A DNA stretch of 64,000 bases from positions 186,001 to 250,000 of the forward strand of contig NZ_JACYXI010000006.1 in assembly GCF_014842915.1 (NCBI RefSeq). Direction: 5' to 3'. Below are positions 55,243-64,000 of the stretch, piece by piece. The number at the start of each line of letters is the position of its first letter. The first letter of the stretch is position 1. Below the pieces are notes generated by a model. That model had not been told where the DNA came from and did not search any database. It saw only the letters and a program-made list of their open reading frames with translations. This DNA comes from Roseibium litorale (lineage in GTDB: Bacteria > Pseudomonadota > Alphaproteobacteria > Rhizobiales > Stappiaceae). Both the position numbers and the translations under genes were made by a program.

Positions 55243-56133
55243 ATGCCGGAAAGCAGCACACTTTTGTCCATGCTTCGACTGGAGGTGGTCGAACCAAGCT
55301 TCCGCCCAAGGACATATGCCGCCGGACAGGGCACCTCCGCGCAGTTCAATCTGATCGCAGTCGTGCGGCGGGGCAGCGCTACCTTGCAAGTGAATGACGA
55401 AGCTTTGCAGGTTGGCGACAGCTCGGTTTTGGTCCTGCCTCATGGCGTACAGGCGCGCCTGAACGTTCCGGCGGGAACAGGCGCCTGGATCATTGGCTTT
55501 GCCCGTCCGCTGCAGTCGCTCGTCACCGGGACAGGCCCAGAGAGTCTGATGCTGGACACAGTTCTGAGCCGGCTGACACTTACTCCGGCAAATCAGGAGA
55601 TCGTTGAATCGTCCATTTTACCCTTGCTGCCGCTGCTCACACAGGAACTGAACGATCCGCAAAAGCGGTCACAGACTGCGGTGGCGGCGCTTCTGCGGCT
55701 GTTGCTGATCGCCACCAGCCGCATGCTGACCAGAAGCGGTCTCGCAGACAATCGCAACGATACGCATATCCTTCACAGGTTCCGGCAGCTTGTCGAGCTC
55801 GGTTACCGGAGCCGCAAAACGGTCTCCGGCTACTGCATGGATCTGAACCTCACCTATGACCGGCTGAACGATATCTGCCAAAGAAACCTTCAGCGCACCC
55901 CGCTCTCGCTGATCCAGCAAAGGATCCTGATGGATGCGTCAACCCGCCTGGTCCAGACGGATGAAAGCATCCAGTCGATTGCAAATCATCTCGGATTCAG
56001 CGACCCGACAAAATTCTCGCACTTTGTTAAGCGCGCCACCGGCGTGTCGCCACGCCAATACAGGCAGATGACGCGCAAGGAAGAGGACCGGCAAGCCAGC
56101 ACCGTGCTCCAGACATTCTCCGACTGGCCTTAG
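55243..56133 (+). CDS. AraC family transcriptional regulator
   Basis: This 296-residue regulator has an N-terminal cupin-like sensing domain (about 15-100; NLIAVVRRGSATLQVNDEALQVGDSSVLVLP) and a C-terminal AraC helix-turn-helix pair (about 185-285; LNLTYDRLNDICQRNLQRTP and IANHLGFSDPTKFSHFVKRATGVSPRQY). It is divergent from the aldehyde dehydrogenase genes, so it probably activates them in response to an aromatic compound. Confidence 0.88.
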   Translation: MPESSTLLSMLRLEVVEPSFRPRTYAAGQGTSAQFNLIAVVRRGSATLQVNDEALQVGDSSVLVLPHGVQARLNVPAGTGAWIIGFARPLQSLVTGTGPESLMLDTVLSRLTLTPANQEIVESSILPLLPLLTQELNDPQKRSQTAVAALLRLLLIATSRMLTRSGLADNRNDTHILHRFRQLVELGYRSRKTVSGYCMDLNLTYDRLNDICQRNLQRTPLSLIQQRILMDASTRLVQTDESIQSIANHLGFSDPTKFSHFVKRATGVSPRQYRQMTRKEEDRQASTVLQTFSDWP

Positions 56134-56164
56134 AAACAGGCCAGCGGAACCCCTTGCAAGCCGG

Positions 56165-56551
56165 CTAAGCTCTCACTTCAGACGCCCGCAATTCAGCAGC
56201 AAGGTCCCCGGCTGCCGCTTTCAGCTTTGGCAAGGCCGTTTCAGCCATCGCGTCATCGAAGCGGTTCAACATGCCGAAGGCACTCAGGGTGGCGGCGATC
56301 TTGCCGGAGACATCACGGATCGGAACGGACAATGCCCCGATCTCAGGCTCATTCTCGCCCTTGTTGCGCGCGAAACCGCTGGCGGCGATCTGGTCCAGCT
56401 CGCTCTCCGGCGGCAACTCGTCCTCATGTGCCCACTTCAACCGTTCCTGCATCCCCATGGCAGCAAGCCAGATCTTGCCTTGTGCGGTGGTCGCCATAGA
56501 CAGCACCGTGCCGACGCTGATGTTGACCGATGAAGCTGCCCCCCATCCTGC
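56165..56551 (-). pseudogene. 5'-truncated IclR family regulator
   Basis: Only the effector-binding half remains. Homology begins around SSVNISVGTVLSMATTAQGK, where a full IclR protein has about 100 to 120 residues before it, and a TGA stands in frame at 56552-56554. The remaining segment runs GALSVPIRDVSGKIAATLSAFG to the natural end. The helix-turn-helix is missing, so it cannot bind DNA. A GTG at 56506 or ATG at 56497 could still give a 110-residue fragment. It follows the TRAP operon and was probably its regulator. Confidence 0.7.
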
Positions 56552-56607
56552 TCAGGGGTTGGAGCCTCCGGCAAACCGGTTCGGTTCAGCCCCATGGCCC
56601 CATGACC

Positions 56608-57909
56608 TCAATAAAGCACCGATGGCAGCCACAACGCCAGTTCTGGAAAGGCGAAGAGCAGCAGGATAAGGCCAAAGGGCGCGAGCAGGAACGGCAGGAT
56701 CGCGACATAAAGCTGCTTGATCTTGATGTCGGGCGCCTGGGCCTGAATGATGAACAGGTTCATCCCGACGGGCGGATGGATCAACCCCAGTTCGACGACG
56801 ATCACGACAATGATCGCGAACCAGATTGGATCGTATCCAAGGTTCATGATCACCGGCAGAAAGACCGGAACGGTAATCAGAACCATGCCGATGCCTTCGA
56901 GAAAACACCCCATCAGGATGTAGAGCACGATGATCAGCGCCATCACGGCCACGGGCGTCAGATGCAGCGCTTGCGCTCCGTCCAGAAGCAGATTGGGCAG
57001 CTTGGTCTGGACGATGAAATTCGCGAAAACAGTCGCCCCAATGATGATGGTGAAAAGCACGCAGCTGGTGATGACGGTCACCTTGAGCGCATGGAACAGC
57101 GCCCGCCAGGTCAGGCTCCGTCCGGCAAAGCCGAGGAGGATCGCTCCAAACGCGCCGACAGCAGCCGCTTCGTTGGGACTGAACACCCCGGCGTAGATGC
57201 CGCCGATTGTTGCCGTGAAAAGGAGCAGGAACTGCCAGGGATCCTTCAGGGCAAGCAGCCGCTGCTTCAGGCTGGCAGGCGGGTCCACCGGCACGTTGTC
57301 CTTCTTGCCGCGGGCCACGAACAGCGCGATCAGGATATAAAGTACCATCAGCAGCACCCCAGGGATGAGCGCTGCGGCAAAGAGCTGCGGCAAGGGTTGC
57401 TCTGCAATGGCCGCGTAGATCACCAGAATGATCGATGGCGGGATCAGGATGCCAAGGCTGCCGCCGGCAGCGACAGATGCCGTCGCAAGGCCATCGTCAT
57501 ATCCGGCCGCCCGCATCTCCGGCAGGGAAATCCGGGTCATGGTGGCAGCAGTTGCAACCGATGACCCGCAGACCGCCCCAAAAGCACCGGATGCGCCAAT
57601 CGTTGCAACAGCCAAACCGCCGGGGATGCCGGATAGAATGACGCGCGCGGCTTTAAACAGTTCCGCCGAAAGCCGGCTGTTGGTCGCCACCTCTCCCATC
57701 AGGATAAACAGCGGAATGACGGACAGGCCATAGCTGGACGCCGTATCGAACGCATTGGTTCCGGTGATGGACGCAGCAACCGAGAAACGGGAAATAATCG
57801 TATTGCCGGCAATGCCGCAAAGCAGAAGGGCGAGCCAGACAGGTATTCTCAGAAAGAGGATTCCGAACAGGGACAGGACAACGATCAGTCCAATCAGAGA
57901 CGCGCTCAT
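56608..57909 (-). CDS. TRAP transporter large permease (DctM family), aromatic cluster
   Basis: This protein has 433 residues from the ATG giving MSASLIGL, which overlaps the small-permease stop by 4 bases. About twelve membrane helices carry the DctM signature (LSGIPGGLAVATIGASGAFGAVCGSSVATAATM) and IPPSIILVIYAAIAEQPL. It moves the substrate caught by the binding protein encoded at 58489-59490. It is the last intact gene of the operon. Confidence 0.92.
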   Translation of the reverse strand: MSASLIGLIVVLSLFGILFLRIPVWLALLLCGIAGNTIISRFSVAASITGTNAFDTASSYGLSVIPLFILMGEVATNSRLSAELFKAARVILSGIPGGLAVATIGASGAFGAVCGSSVATAATMTRISLPEMRAAGYDDGLATASVAAGGSLGILIPPSIILVIYAAIAEQPLPQLFAAALIPGVLLMVLYILIALFVARGKKDNVPVDPPASLKQRLLALKDPWQFLLLFTATIGGIYAGVFSPNEAAAVGAFGAILLGFAGRSLTWRALFHALKVTVITSCVLFTIIIGATVFANFIVQTKLPNLLLDGAQALHLTPVAVMALIIVLYILMGCFLEGIGMVLITVPVFLPVIMNLGYDPIWFAIIVVIVVELGLIHPPVGMNLFIIQAQAPDIKIKQLYVAILPFLLAPFGLILLLFAFPELALWLPSVLY

Positions 57910-58427
57910 ATGGAGCCCTTTCCGTTCACTTGGCCGGCCTTTGCGGAAAAGCCCGTCCAAAGGACCATAAGAGAGGCAAGGACACTGTTTAGAACGCCAA
58001 ACAAAGCGATAAGCCAGATGATCCAGACCGGCAGATTCAACTCCAGCTTGACGTCGCCATAATCATAGGCGTCCATCGCTGGCTTGAGCATCGACCAGAA
58101 AACGAAGCAGAGTGCCGCAGCAGTGCCGAAAGCGGCAACAGCCTTCAGAATCCTGACCAGCCTTGGGGACACGAAGCCATCGATCAGATCGATGAGGATC
58201 GGACGCCCTTCAAGAAGGACCGCAGGCAAGGCAAAATAGATGCTGATCAATAAGCATATTTCGACGATGTCATACGAACCCCTGACCGGTGCGTTGAAGA
58301 CATACCGCATGAACACATCGGCAACCGTGGTCAGCATCATCACGACCAGCGTGACGATGGGAATAAAAAGCAGAAAGCGGAAATAGCGCTCAAGGAGTCG
58401 GAACACTCCGGTTGATGATGATGGCAC
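57906..58427 (-). CDS. TRAP transporter small permease (DctQ family), aromatic cluster
   Basis: This protein has 173 residues. The GTG at 58427 is chosen since AAGGAGG lies 6 bases before it; the frame extends to 58538 but that would overlap the binding-protein gene. Four membrane helices and the DVFMRYVFNAPVRGSYDIVE motif identify DctQ. Confidence 0.85.
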   Translation of the reverse strand: MPSSSTGVFRLLERYFRFLLFIPIVTLVVMMLTTVADVFMRYVFNAPVRGSYDIVEICLLISIYFALPAVLLEGRPILIDLIDGFVSPRLVRILKAVAAFGTAAALCFVFWSMLKPAMDAYDYGDVKLELNLPVWIIWLIALFGVLNSVLASLMVLWTGFSAKAGQVNGKGSI

Positions 58428-58488
58428 TGCCGGCCCTCCTTCAGCTGCAGTGCGCCGTGCCACTTTCTCAGGGGCACGGCGCTTAGCG

Positions 58489-59490
58489 TTACTTTGTATA
58501 GGCAGCCAAAAACGCACTGCCGGACTTGCCCGCGCCATCCACGGCGGCGACAGCCTCGTTGACGAGCGGCTGAACCTTTTCTTTGAACGGAGCGAGTTGG
58601 CTATCGGACAGGGTCTCGATCTTGACCTTGTTGTCGATCATGTATTGACGCGCGTCCGTTTCGCTCTCGTCCAGAAGACGGCCAAATGCTTCGGCGCGCG
58701 CAGGACCGCTCATCTCTTCGATCAGCTTCTGGTTTTCCGGGCTCAAGGCATCGAAGGACTCCTGGTTCATCACCAGCGCAAACGTGGCGGACGCAAGACC
58801 CGGCTCAAGCGAGTACTTCACTACAGATCCCAGATTGAAGGACTTTGTCGCCTCGTAGGGGAACATCGCCCCGTCTGCGACACCTTTCGACAAGGCATCG
58901 ACGGTTTCTCCCGGTGGGATCGGCAGCGGCGCAGCACCAAAGCTCTCGAGCATCTGCTGGAAAACCTTCCCCGCGTAGCGTACGCGCAGCCCCTTTAGGT
59001 CATCGACGGAGGTGACATCCGTGTTGGTCGTGTGAAGCTTCAGCGGAGGCGTGACCGCCATCCAGAGGATCTTCGTGCCGGGATGCTCCTGCGCAAGGAA
59101 CTCCGGTGCCAGCTCTGTCAGCCGGTGGGACATGAATTCGCTCGACTGGCCCGATGCCGGGAAGGTTAGGGGCTGGCCTGCGAGTTCCGTTACCGGGAAC
59201 CGTCCGGGCGTCGCGCTGTGCAGGACAACGGCCAGGTCAGCAACGCCGTTGGTCACCAGCTGATACTGACGGTTCGGCGGGCCGAGCTGAGCGGCGGGAT
59301 AGATTTCGAGAACAATCTCGCCTTTGGACTTTTCCTTCAGCTCCTCTCCCCAGGCTTCAAGCACTTTTTGCCAAGCATGGTTCGGGGGAAGAAAGTGTGA
59401 CGCCTTCAGTGTCGTCTGAGCGGCGGCGGGCATCAGCCCGGCGGCAAAAAGCACGGCAGCAGCCAGACCGCCAGATATAAATTTTCTCAT
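58489..59490 (-). CDS. TRAP transporter substrate-binding protein (DctP family), aromatic cluster
   Basis: This protein has 333 residues from the ATG giving MRKFISGG, with GGAGGA upstream. A signal peptide ends at PAAA-QTTLKASHF. The DctP fold includes LKGLRVRYAGKVFQQMLESFGAAPLPIPPGE, with the Arg expected to hold a carboxylate. Two late segments such as ATFALVMNQESFDAL agree. Its operon partners imply an aromatic or ring-derived acid as ligand. Confidence 0.9.
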   Translation of the reverse strand: MRKFISGGLAAAVLFAAGLMPAAAQTTLKASHFLPPNHAWQKVLEAWGEELKEKSKGEIVLEIYPAAQLGPPNRQYQLVTNGVADLAVVLHSATPGRFPVTELAGQPLTFPASGQSSEFMSHRLTELAPEFLAQEHPGTKILWMAVTPPLKLHTTNTDVTSVDDLKGLRVRYAGKVFQQMLESFGAAPLPIPPGETVDALSKGVADGAMFPYEATKSFNLGSVVKYSLEPGLASATFALVMNQESFDALSPENQKLIEEMSGPARAEAFGRLLDESETDARQYMIDNKVKIETLSDSQLAPFKEKVQPLVNEAVAAVDGAGKSGSAFLAAYTK

Positions 59491-59605
59491 CGAATCCTCC
59501 CAGTTCTGATCAGCAGGCCGCCGTCCGCAGCCTGCAAGGCACGAGAATGCAGACACCTGCATTCATCACAGTGGCCGGTGCGGCAGAGCCGCACCGGTAT
59601 CCCGG

Positions 59606-60451
59606 TCAGGACTCCTGACCGATCGGGTTTCTCAAAATGCCAAGTTTGTCGATTTCCACTTCGACAACATCCCCTGGCTTCATCCAGAGCGGCGGCTTGC
59701 GTTTCGCGCCGACCCCCCCCGGTGTCCCGGTGGCAATCACGTCACCTGCTTCCAGCCGGGTGAATGACGAGCAGTACTCGATGATGCGGGCGACATCGAA
59801 AATCATCATGTCGAAGGTGGAGTCCTGAACGACTTCGCCGTTCAACCTGGTCTGAATCCGCAAGGGAGACAAATCTCCAAGCTCATCTGGCGTCATCATC
59901 CAGGGGCCAAAGGCCCCTGTATCGGGGAAGTTCTTGCCCGGAGTGAACTGGTGTGTGTGCCATTGATAGTCACGGACACTGCCGTCATTATAGATCGAAT
60001 AGCCGGCTACATGGGACAGAGCGTCTTCACTGCTGATATAGCGGCCCGGCTTACCGATGATGATCGCCAGCTCTCCCTCATAGTCGAGCATGTCAGACAC
60101 TTTCGGGCGGAGGATCGGCGCCATATGCCCGGTCTGACTGTTGGCGAAACGGCCAAAGATGGTCGGATTTTCGACAACGCTGCGACCGGTTTCCTGACGG
60201 TGAGTCTCGTAGTTGAGGCCAACACAAAGGATCTTGTCCGGGTCCGGCAGGACCGGCAGCCATTCAACCTCGGACAAGGGGAAGGACGCAGCACCGTCTT
60301 TTGCCGCGGCAACGCCTTCAAGACCGTTTGCGACCGCAGCCTTCAGGCCGGAATAAGTTCCGCTCAATACAGCGCCGGTGTCCCAGAAGGTCTCGCCCTC
60401 GACAACACCCCAGGTCACGCGCCCGGCTATCTTGACGGTCGAAAGTTTCAT
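59606..60451 (-). CDS. Fumarylacetoacetate hydrolase family protein
   Basis: The protein has 281 residues. The FAH fold is marked by ILCVGLNYETHRQETGR, the metal-binding DYEGELAIIIGK (two Glu) and SIYNDGSVRDYQ with the Asp, then FPDTGAFGPWM. Members hydrolyse C-C bonds of beta-diketo acids or hydrate/decarboxylate meta-cleavage products. Placed next to an extradiol-type dioxygenase and a flavin hydroxylase, it is likely to act on the ring-fission product. Confidence 0.88.
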   Translation of the reverse strand: MKLSTVKIAGRVTWGVVEGETFWDTGAVLSGTYSGLKAAVANGLEGVAAAKDGAASFPLSEVEWLPVLPDPDKILCVGLNYETHRQETGRSVVENPTIFGRFANSQTGHMAPILRPKVSDMLDYEGELAIIIGKPGRYISSEDALSHVAGYSIYNDGSVRDYQWHTHQFTPGKNFPDTGAFGPWMMTPDELGDLSPLRIQTRLNGEVVQDSTFDMMIFDVARIIEYCSSFTRLEAGDVIATGTPGGVGAKRKPPLWMKPGDVVEVEIDKLGILRNPIGQES

Positions 60452-60496
60452 TTTTCACAACTCCTTACATGCAGGGCTTCAGCGCGCCCGCGTTCA

Positions 60497-62074
60497 TCAA
60501 CCGAGACAGCTTTTGAGTTCGCCGAGCTGCGTTGCCAGCTCAGAAGCGTCTCTTGCGGCGCCGAAGACGTAATGGTCAGGCCGGACCAGCGCGGCCGCAG
60601 CCCCATAGCGGTCGAACCAGCCGCTCATCACACTGTCTTCTTCCACCAGCATGTCCGTGCCCGTTTCCGCTTCGCCGGCGGGAACAATGGCCGCAACGCT
60701 GAGACCGATCTCTTTTGCCGTGTCCGCAAAGCTGGATGCTTTGACGGAGCTTCGGCCATCGATCACGAGACGCCAGCCTGCCCCGGTCAGGTGATCAAGC
60801 AGAACGGAGCCGCCGTCTTTCAGGATCGCAGGCTGCGGAAACAAGGTCCCGCGCGCATCCGAGGCGCCGGCCGTCAGCAGCCCTTCCTGCAGCGGCGGCA
60901 CAATTTCCTGCCGCGTGATCGTTCTGGGCACGCCATTCCCTTCCGCCAAAAGCTGCTCGTCACGAGCGGCGGCTGCTTCCGGATCGCGAATGCAGATGAC
61001 TTCGCCAATCGCCTTGATCTTGCCGGTCAGCTCCCGGACATGCCGTTTGCGCTCGACGCCATAGGTATTGAGAAGGCTGTCCGGCGACTGCTTCTTGAGA
61101 ACGCGGTCCAGCTTCCAGACCAGGTTTGTGACATCTCTCAAGCCCTGGCACATGCCCTGGCCGATGAACGGCGGCTGTTGATGGGCTGCATCGCCCGCGA
61201 TGAGGATCCGGCGCTCGCGCCAGCGGTCGGCGACCAGCGCATGGAACCGGTAGGCTGCGGCGCGCCAGAGAGAGCCATCCTCCGGCGTGATCCAGCGCGA
61301 CAACAGCTTCCAGACGTTCTCCGGCTTTTCCATGTCATGCGGGTTTTCACCCGGCAGCAACATGATCTCCCAGCGGCGGTGGTTCTTCGGCCCAATGATG
61401 TAGCTGGCCGGACGCGACGGGCTGCAGAACTGGGCGGATGCCTTCGGCAGCTTGGCCAGCCCGCTTTCGTTGGCCTGCACGTCGATCACCAGCCACGGTT
61501 CGTCGAAGATGAGATCTTCCAGACGGATACCGGCAGTCTGGCGGACCGTGCTGGAGGCTCCGTCGCAGCCGATCACATAGTCCGCTGTCACCTTACGGAC
61601 CGTGCCGTCTGCTTCCCGGATGTCGGCGGAAACAATGGCATCCGTCTGCGACAGGCCTATCAGCTCGGTTCCGAGGCTGATTTCGACACAGTCGAAGCTT
61701 GCTGCATGTTCGCGCATGACGGCCTCGACCGGAGGCTGCGTAAACACCATGCTCGGTGTGTAGCCGAGCGGATAGGGTTCCGGCACCATGTCGATGCGGC
61801 GGATCAACTGCCCCTGCGCGCCAAAATGTTCGGACGCTGTAAAGGGTGCGGTGTAGCGCAGGACCTCTCCGGCAATGCCCATGTTGTCGAGATGGCGGAG
61901 GATTTCATGATCAACCGCGATTGCACGGGGTTTGTCATAGATGTCAGTCAACCGGTCGATCACAAGCGTGCGGTGGCCCTTCTTTCCAAGAAGACCAGCC
62001 GCGACGGCTCCGGATGGGCCGAATCCGACGATCAATACGCTGTAATGGCCGGGTTTTGCGTTATCGTTCTGCAC
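60497..62074 (-). CDS. FAD-dependent aromatic-ring monooxygenase (MhpA/PheA-like)
   Basis: This protein has 525 residues. The GTG at 62074 is chosen because AGGTGG lies 7 bases before; the open frame extends to 62215 but overlaps the next gene's end. The N-terminal FAD site is VLIVGFGPSGAVAAGLLG, DYVIGCDGASS is the DG motif, and LIAGDAAHQQPPFIGQGMCQGLRD is the GD motif. This is the flavin hydroxylase family of 3-(3-hydroxyphenyl)propionate and phenol hydroxylases. It adds a ring hydroxyl before cleavage. Confidence 0.9.
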   Translation of the reverse strand: MQNDNAKPGHYSVLIVGFGPSGAVAAGLLGKKGHRTLVIDRLTDIYDKPRAIAVDHEILRHLDNMGIAGEVLRYTAPFTASEHFGAQGQLIRRIDMVPEPYPLGYTPSMVFTQPPVEAVMREHAASFDCVEISLGTELIGLSQTDAIVSADIREADGTVRKVTADYVIGCDGASSTVRQTAGIRLEDLIFDEPWLVIDVQANESGLAKLPKASAQFCSPSRPASYIIGPKNHRRWEIMLLPGENPHDMEKPENVWKLLSRWITPEDGSLWRAAAYRFHALVADRWRERRILIAGDAAHQQPPFIGQGMCQGLRDVTNLVWKLDRVLKKQSPDSLLNTYGVERKRHVRELTGKIKAIGEVICIRDPEAAAARDEQLLAEGNGVPRTITRQEIVPPLQEGLLTAGASDARGTLFPQPAILKDGGSVLLDHLTGAGWRLVIDGRSSVKASSFADTAKEIGLSVAAIVPAGEAETGTDMLVEEDSVMSGWFDRYGAAAALVRPDHYVFGAARDASELATQLGELKSCLG

Positions 62075-62112
62075 TGTCAAACCACCTGCTTGAAGAAATC
62101 GGTCTTTGTTTT

Positions 62113-63009
62113 TCACTGCCCTGCGAAGGGCACGGACACCTGAGCCTTCTTGCAATCCTCGGACTTGGGTGGTGCGATACCCCAATGATCCGTCCGGCCC
62201 GGCTTCCAGACCCATTCGGAAGGCCCCCGGAAGCGGTAGTCGTCATCGACCTGAAGCACTTCCGCCGTGTATTCGATGACAACACCCGCCGGGTCCACGA
62301 AGTAGGCAAACACGTTGTCACCCGGCCCGTGACGCCCGACACCCCAGCCAATCGGATAGCCGGCGTCCTTGACGTCGCCTGCCCCCCGCATGACGGACTC
62401 AAGATCCGGCAGCAGAAACGCGATGTGGTTGAGGCCGTTCACCGGAGCATCCGCCAGAACCACCGCGTGGTGATCGCTGTTGCAGCACAGGAAGGCCATC
62501 ATCTTGGAGCGGTCTGTCAGACGGAACCCGAGGATGGACTGGTAGAAGGCGGATAGGGCCTCGATATCGCTGGTGTTTATGTTCACATGCGCCAGCCGGA
62601 GAGGCTTGTTCGCAACAATCTGTTCCGGCTTCGTCTTGTCGCCGAAGACAAATTCGATGACCGAGCCCTGCGGTTCCCGGATGACAAAGCGTTCGCCGCC
62701 GGCCGGAGAGTCTGCCGGCCCGAGCGGGCGCATCAGCGTGCATCCGGACGCCACGAGGGACTGTTCCAGTTCTTCGAGTTTTTCCAGGGATTTGGCCCGG
62801 AAGGTTATCTTCCGGAGCAGGGAAGTCTCACCGGCTTTCAGCTCCAGCACATGATGATCGCTGCCGGTTGCGGCAAGATACACCTTATCGCCCTCGCGGG
62901 CCGCCTCAGTCAGCCCCCAGACCTTGGTGTAGAACCGGATCGATCCTTCGAGATCCGGCGTGGACAGTTCCACGCTTCGCAGGGCGGTTACTGGAAAGTC
63001 AGGCATCAC
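62113..63009 (-). CDS. Extradiol-type dioxygenase (VOC superfamily, type I)
   Basis: This 298-residue protein consists of two VOC modules (about 5-130 and 140-265), the architecture of catechol 2,3-dioxygenase-type enzymes. The metal ligands fit H in LAHVNINTSD, H in LNHIAFLLPD and E in VVIEYTAEV, all in the second module. It probably opens the ring of a catechol-like product. It is coupled to the amidohydrolase gene by a 4-base overlap. Confidence 0.88.
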   Translation of the reverse strand: MMPDFPVTALRSVELSTPDLEGSIRFYTKVWGLTEAAREGDKVYLAATGSDHHVLELKAGETSLLRKITFRAKSLEKLEELEQSLVASGCTLMRPLGPADSPAGGERFVIREPQGSVIEFVFGDKTKPEQIVANKPLRLAHVNINTSDIEALSAFYQSILGFRLTDRSKMMAFLCCNSDHHAVVLADAPVNGLNHIAFLLPDLESVMRGAGDVKDAGYPIGWGVGRHGPGDNVFAYFVDPAGVVIEYTAEVLQVDDDYRFRGPSEWVWKPGRTDHWGIAPPKSEDCKKAQVSVPFAGQ

Positions 63010-64000
63010 GCGGCCTCCTTCAGATTCAAGAACGCAGCAGCGTTGGCAAAGGTCAGTTTCTTGCGCAGATCCTCGTCCTCAAACGCAGCCGCAATCCGCG
63101 AAAGAGGCGCCCTTTCATGAAAATTGAAAGGATAGTCGGTGCCGATCATGATGCGGCTCCTGCAGAAGACTGTCAGAAGATGGCGCAGGGTCGGTTCATC
63201 ATAGACAAGCGAGTCCGCATAAAGCAGTTTCGCCTGTTCATAAGGGTCGGCCTCAAGGGTTTCCTGAAGCACAGGAAAAACCTTCCAGCCTTCCCGGAGC
63301 CTTGGCAGAAGGCTGGCAAGCGTCCCTCCACCGTGACTGAAGGCAATCCGGAGCTTGGGCAATTTCATCAGAAGATTTGAGGTAATGCAGGAGGCAGCTG
63401 CCAATCCGATATCGGTCGGATAGGCAAGCACCTGCTGCAGCTGGCCCGGGCCAGCAAGACGATCCATGCCCGCCGGACGGACCGCGTGGACGAAAACCGC
63501 CGCGCCAAGCTTTTCGGCTTCCTCGAAAAAGGGCAGGAAACGGGGATCGCCGATCACCGTGCCATTGACGTTGCTGCCGATTTCGACACCAGCAAACCCC
63601 AGTTCGGCAACCAGGCGGTGAAGTTCGGCAATCGCGAGATCCATATCCTGCAGCGGAACGGCGCCCAGGCAGGCAAAGCGCCCTGCTCCAGACACAGCCA
63701 GGTCCGCAATGACGTCGTTTATATAGCGCAGGAGATCATGCGCGGGAGCCGCATCCATCCAGTAACTGAACAGCTCCGGCATGGGGGACAGAACCTGCAT
63801 GCCGATGCCCATTGCGTCCATGTCCGCGATCCGGCGGGGTGCTGACCAGCAGGCTTCGCTCACCGTTCGGTAGTTCTTGCCATCAACGACCATTGTGCGG
63901 TGACAGCCATCGGTGGCCTTCATCGACGGCCAGGCCGCTGGAACGGCCCCGCCAGCGTAGGCCGGGAATTCGAACGGCACAACATGTGTGTGCAGGTCGA
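63006..64000 (-). CDS. Amidohydrolase family 2 protein (ACMSD-like), 5' end outside window
   Basis: At least 331 residues are visible; the gene continues past the right edge. The N-terminal metal motif DLHTHVV (H-x-H) lies before position 63980, so the GTG there is not the start. AVFVHAVRP, IAFSHGGG and MIGTDYPFNF give the other His ligands and the catalytic Asp of the amidohydrolase-2 group, which includes decarboxylases of aromatic and muconic acids. Coupled to the dioxygenase, it probably decarboxylates a pathway acid. Confidence 0.85.
   Translation of the reverse strand, partial: DLHTHVVPFEFPAYAGGAVPAAWPSMKATDGCHRTMVVDGKNYRTVSEACWSAPRRIADMDAMGIGMQVLSPMPELFSYWMDAAPAHDLLRYINDVIADLAVSGAGRFACLGAVPLQDMDLAIAELHRLVAELGFAGVEIGSNVNGTVIGDPRFLPFFEEAEKLGAAVFVHAVRPAGMDRLAGPGQLQQVLAYPTDIGLAAASCITSNLLMKLPKLRIAFSHGGGTLASLLPRLREGWKVFPVLQETLEADPYEQAKLLYADSLVYDEPTLRHLLTVFCRSRIMIGTDYPFNFHERAPLSRIAAAFEDEDLRKKLTFANAAAFLNLKEAA

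Noticed and set aside
59951..62143. 730-codon plus-strand frame opposite the FAH and monooxygenase genes
   Set aside because: It crosses two minus-strand genes with clear motifs and has no domain of its own.

Overview
The window is GC-rich DNA with no plasmid, phage or IS genes. Its gene content points to a marine or soil alphaproteobacterium of the Hyphomicrobiales, most likely Stappiaceae (Roseibium/Labrenzia-like). This rests on glycine betaine demethylase genes, a full urea ABC transporter, two TRAP transporters, a bacteriophytochrome, an AcuI-type acryloyl-CoA reductase, a DUF2794 protein and a thiCOSGE operon. The genus assignment is inference.

Layout. 1-1503: end of glycine betaine demethylase and its reductase. 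1.6-9 kb: housekeeping genes (DUF2794, acetyltransferase, inorganic pyrophosphatase, a yqaA-dsbB-metallopeptidase operon, tRNA-Leu, a cupin, a CYTH/CHAD protein) and a candidate structured small RNA at 2303-2435. 9.1-18.1 kb, minus strand: urtABCDE for urea uptake followed by asmA, with palindromic repeat elements between urtA/urtB and urtD/urtE. 18.3-26.6 kb: a sensory block with heme oxygenase plus bacteriophytochrome, a secreted acidic low-complexity protein, and a giant hybrid kinase whose sensor is an NCS1-type transporter, overlapping the gene for a LuxR-type response regulator. 26.8-32.7 kb: rpmI-rplT, an alanine/sodium symporter, an isonitrile-hydratase-like protein divergent from a GlxA-type regulator, an exonuclease and small unknowns. 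33-40 kb: an ATP-grasp ligase, acuI, and a GntR-controlled TRAP transporter with a dihydrodipicolinate-synthase-family lyase. 40-44.7 kb: thiamine operon behind a TPP riboswitch. 44.7-51.2 kb: LysR regulator divergent from an alpha/beta-hydrolase homologue that lacks its catalytic Ser and His, then an RND efflux pair; two spaced 18-bp dyads lie in the divergent promoter. 51.2-52.1 kb: a decayed stretch with a TPP-enzyme remnant and repeats. 52.1-64 kb: two related aldehyde dehydrogenases, an AraC regulator, and a minus-strand operon of amidohydrolase, extradiol-type dioxygenase, flavin monooxygenase, FAH-family hydrolase and TRAP transporter, ending in a truncated IclR regulator. It looks like uptake and ring cleavage of an aromatic acid.

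How the parts fit. The organism appears to scavenge osmolytes, urea, carboxylates and aromatic acids, each with its own local regulator. The least understood items are the transporter-kinase with its cysteine-rich module, the catalytically dead hydrolase tied to the efflux pump, the candidate sRNA, and the aromatic-acid operon whose IclR regulator is broken.
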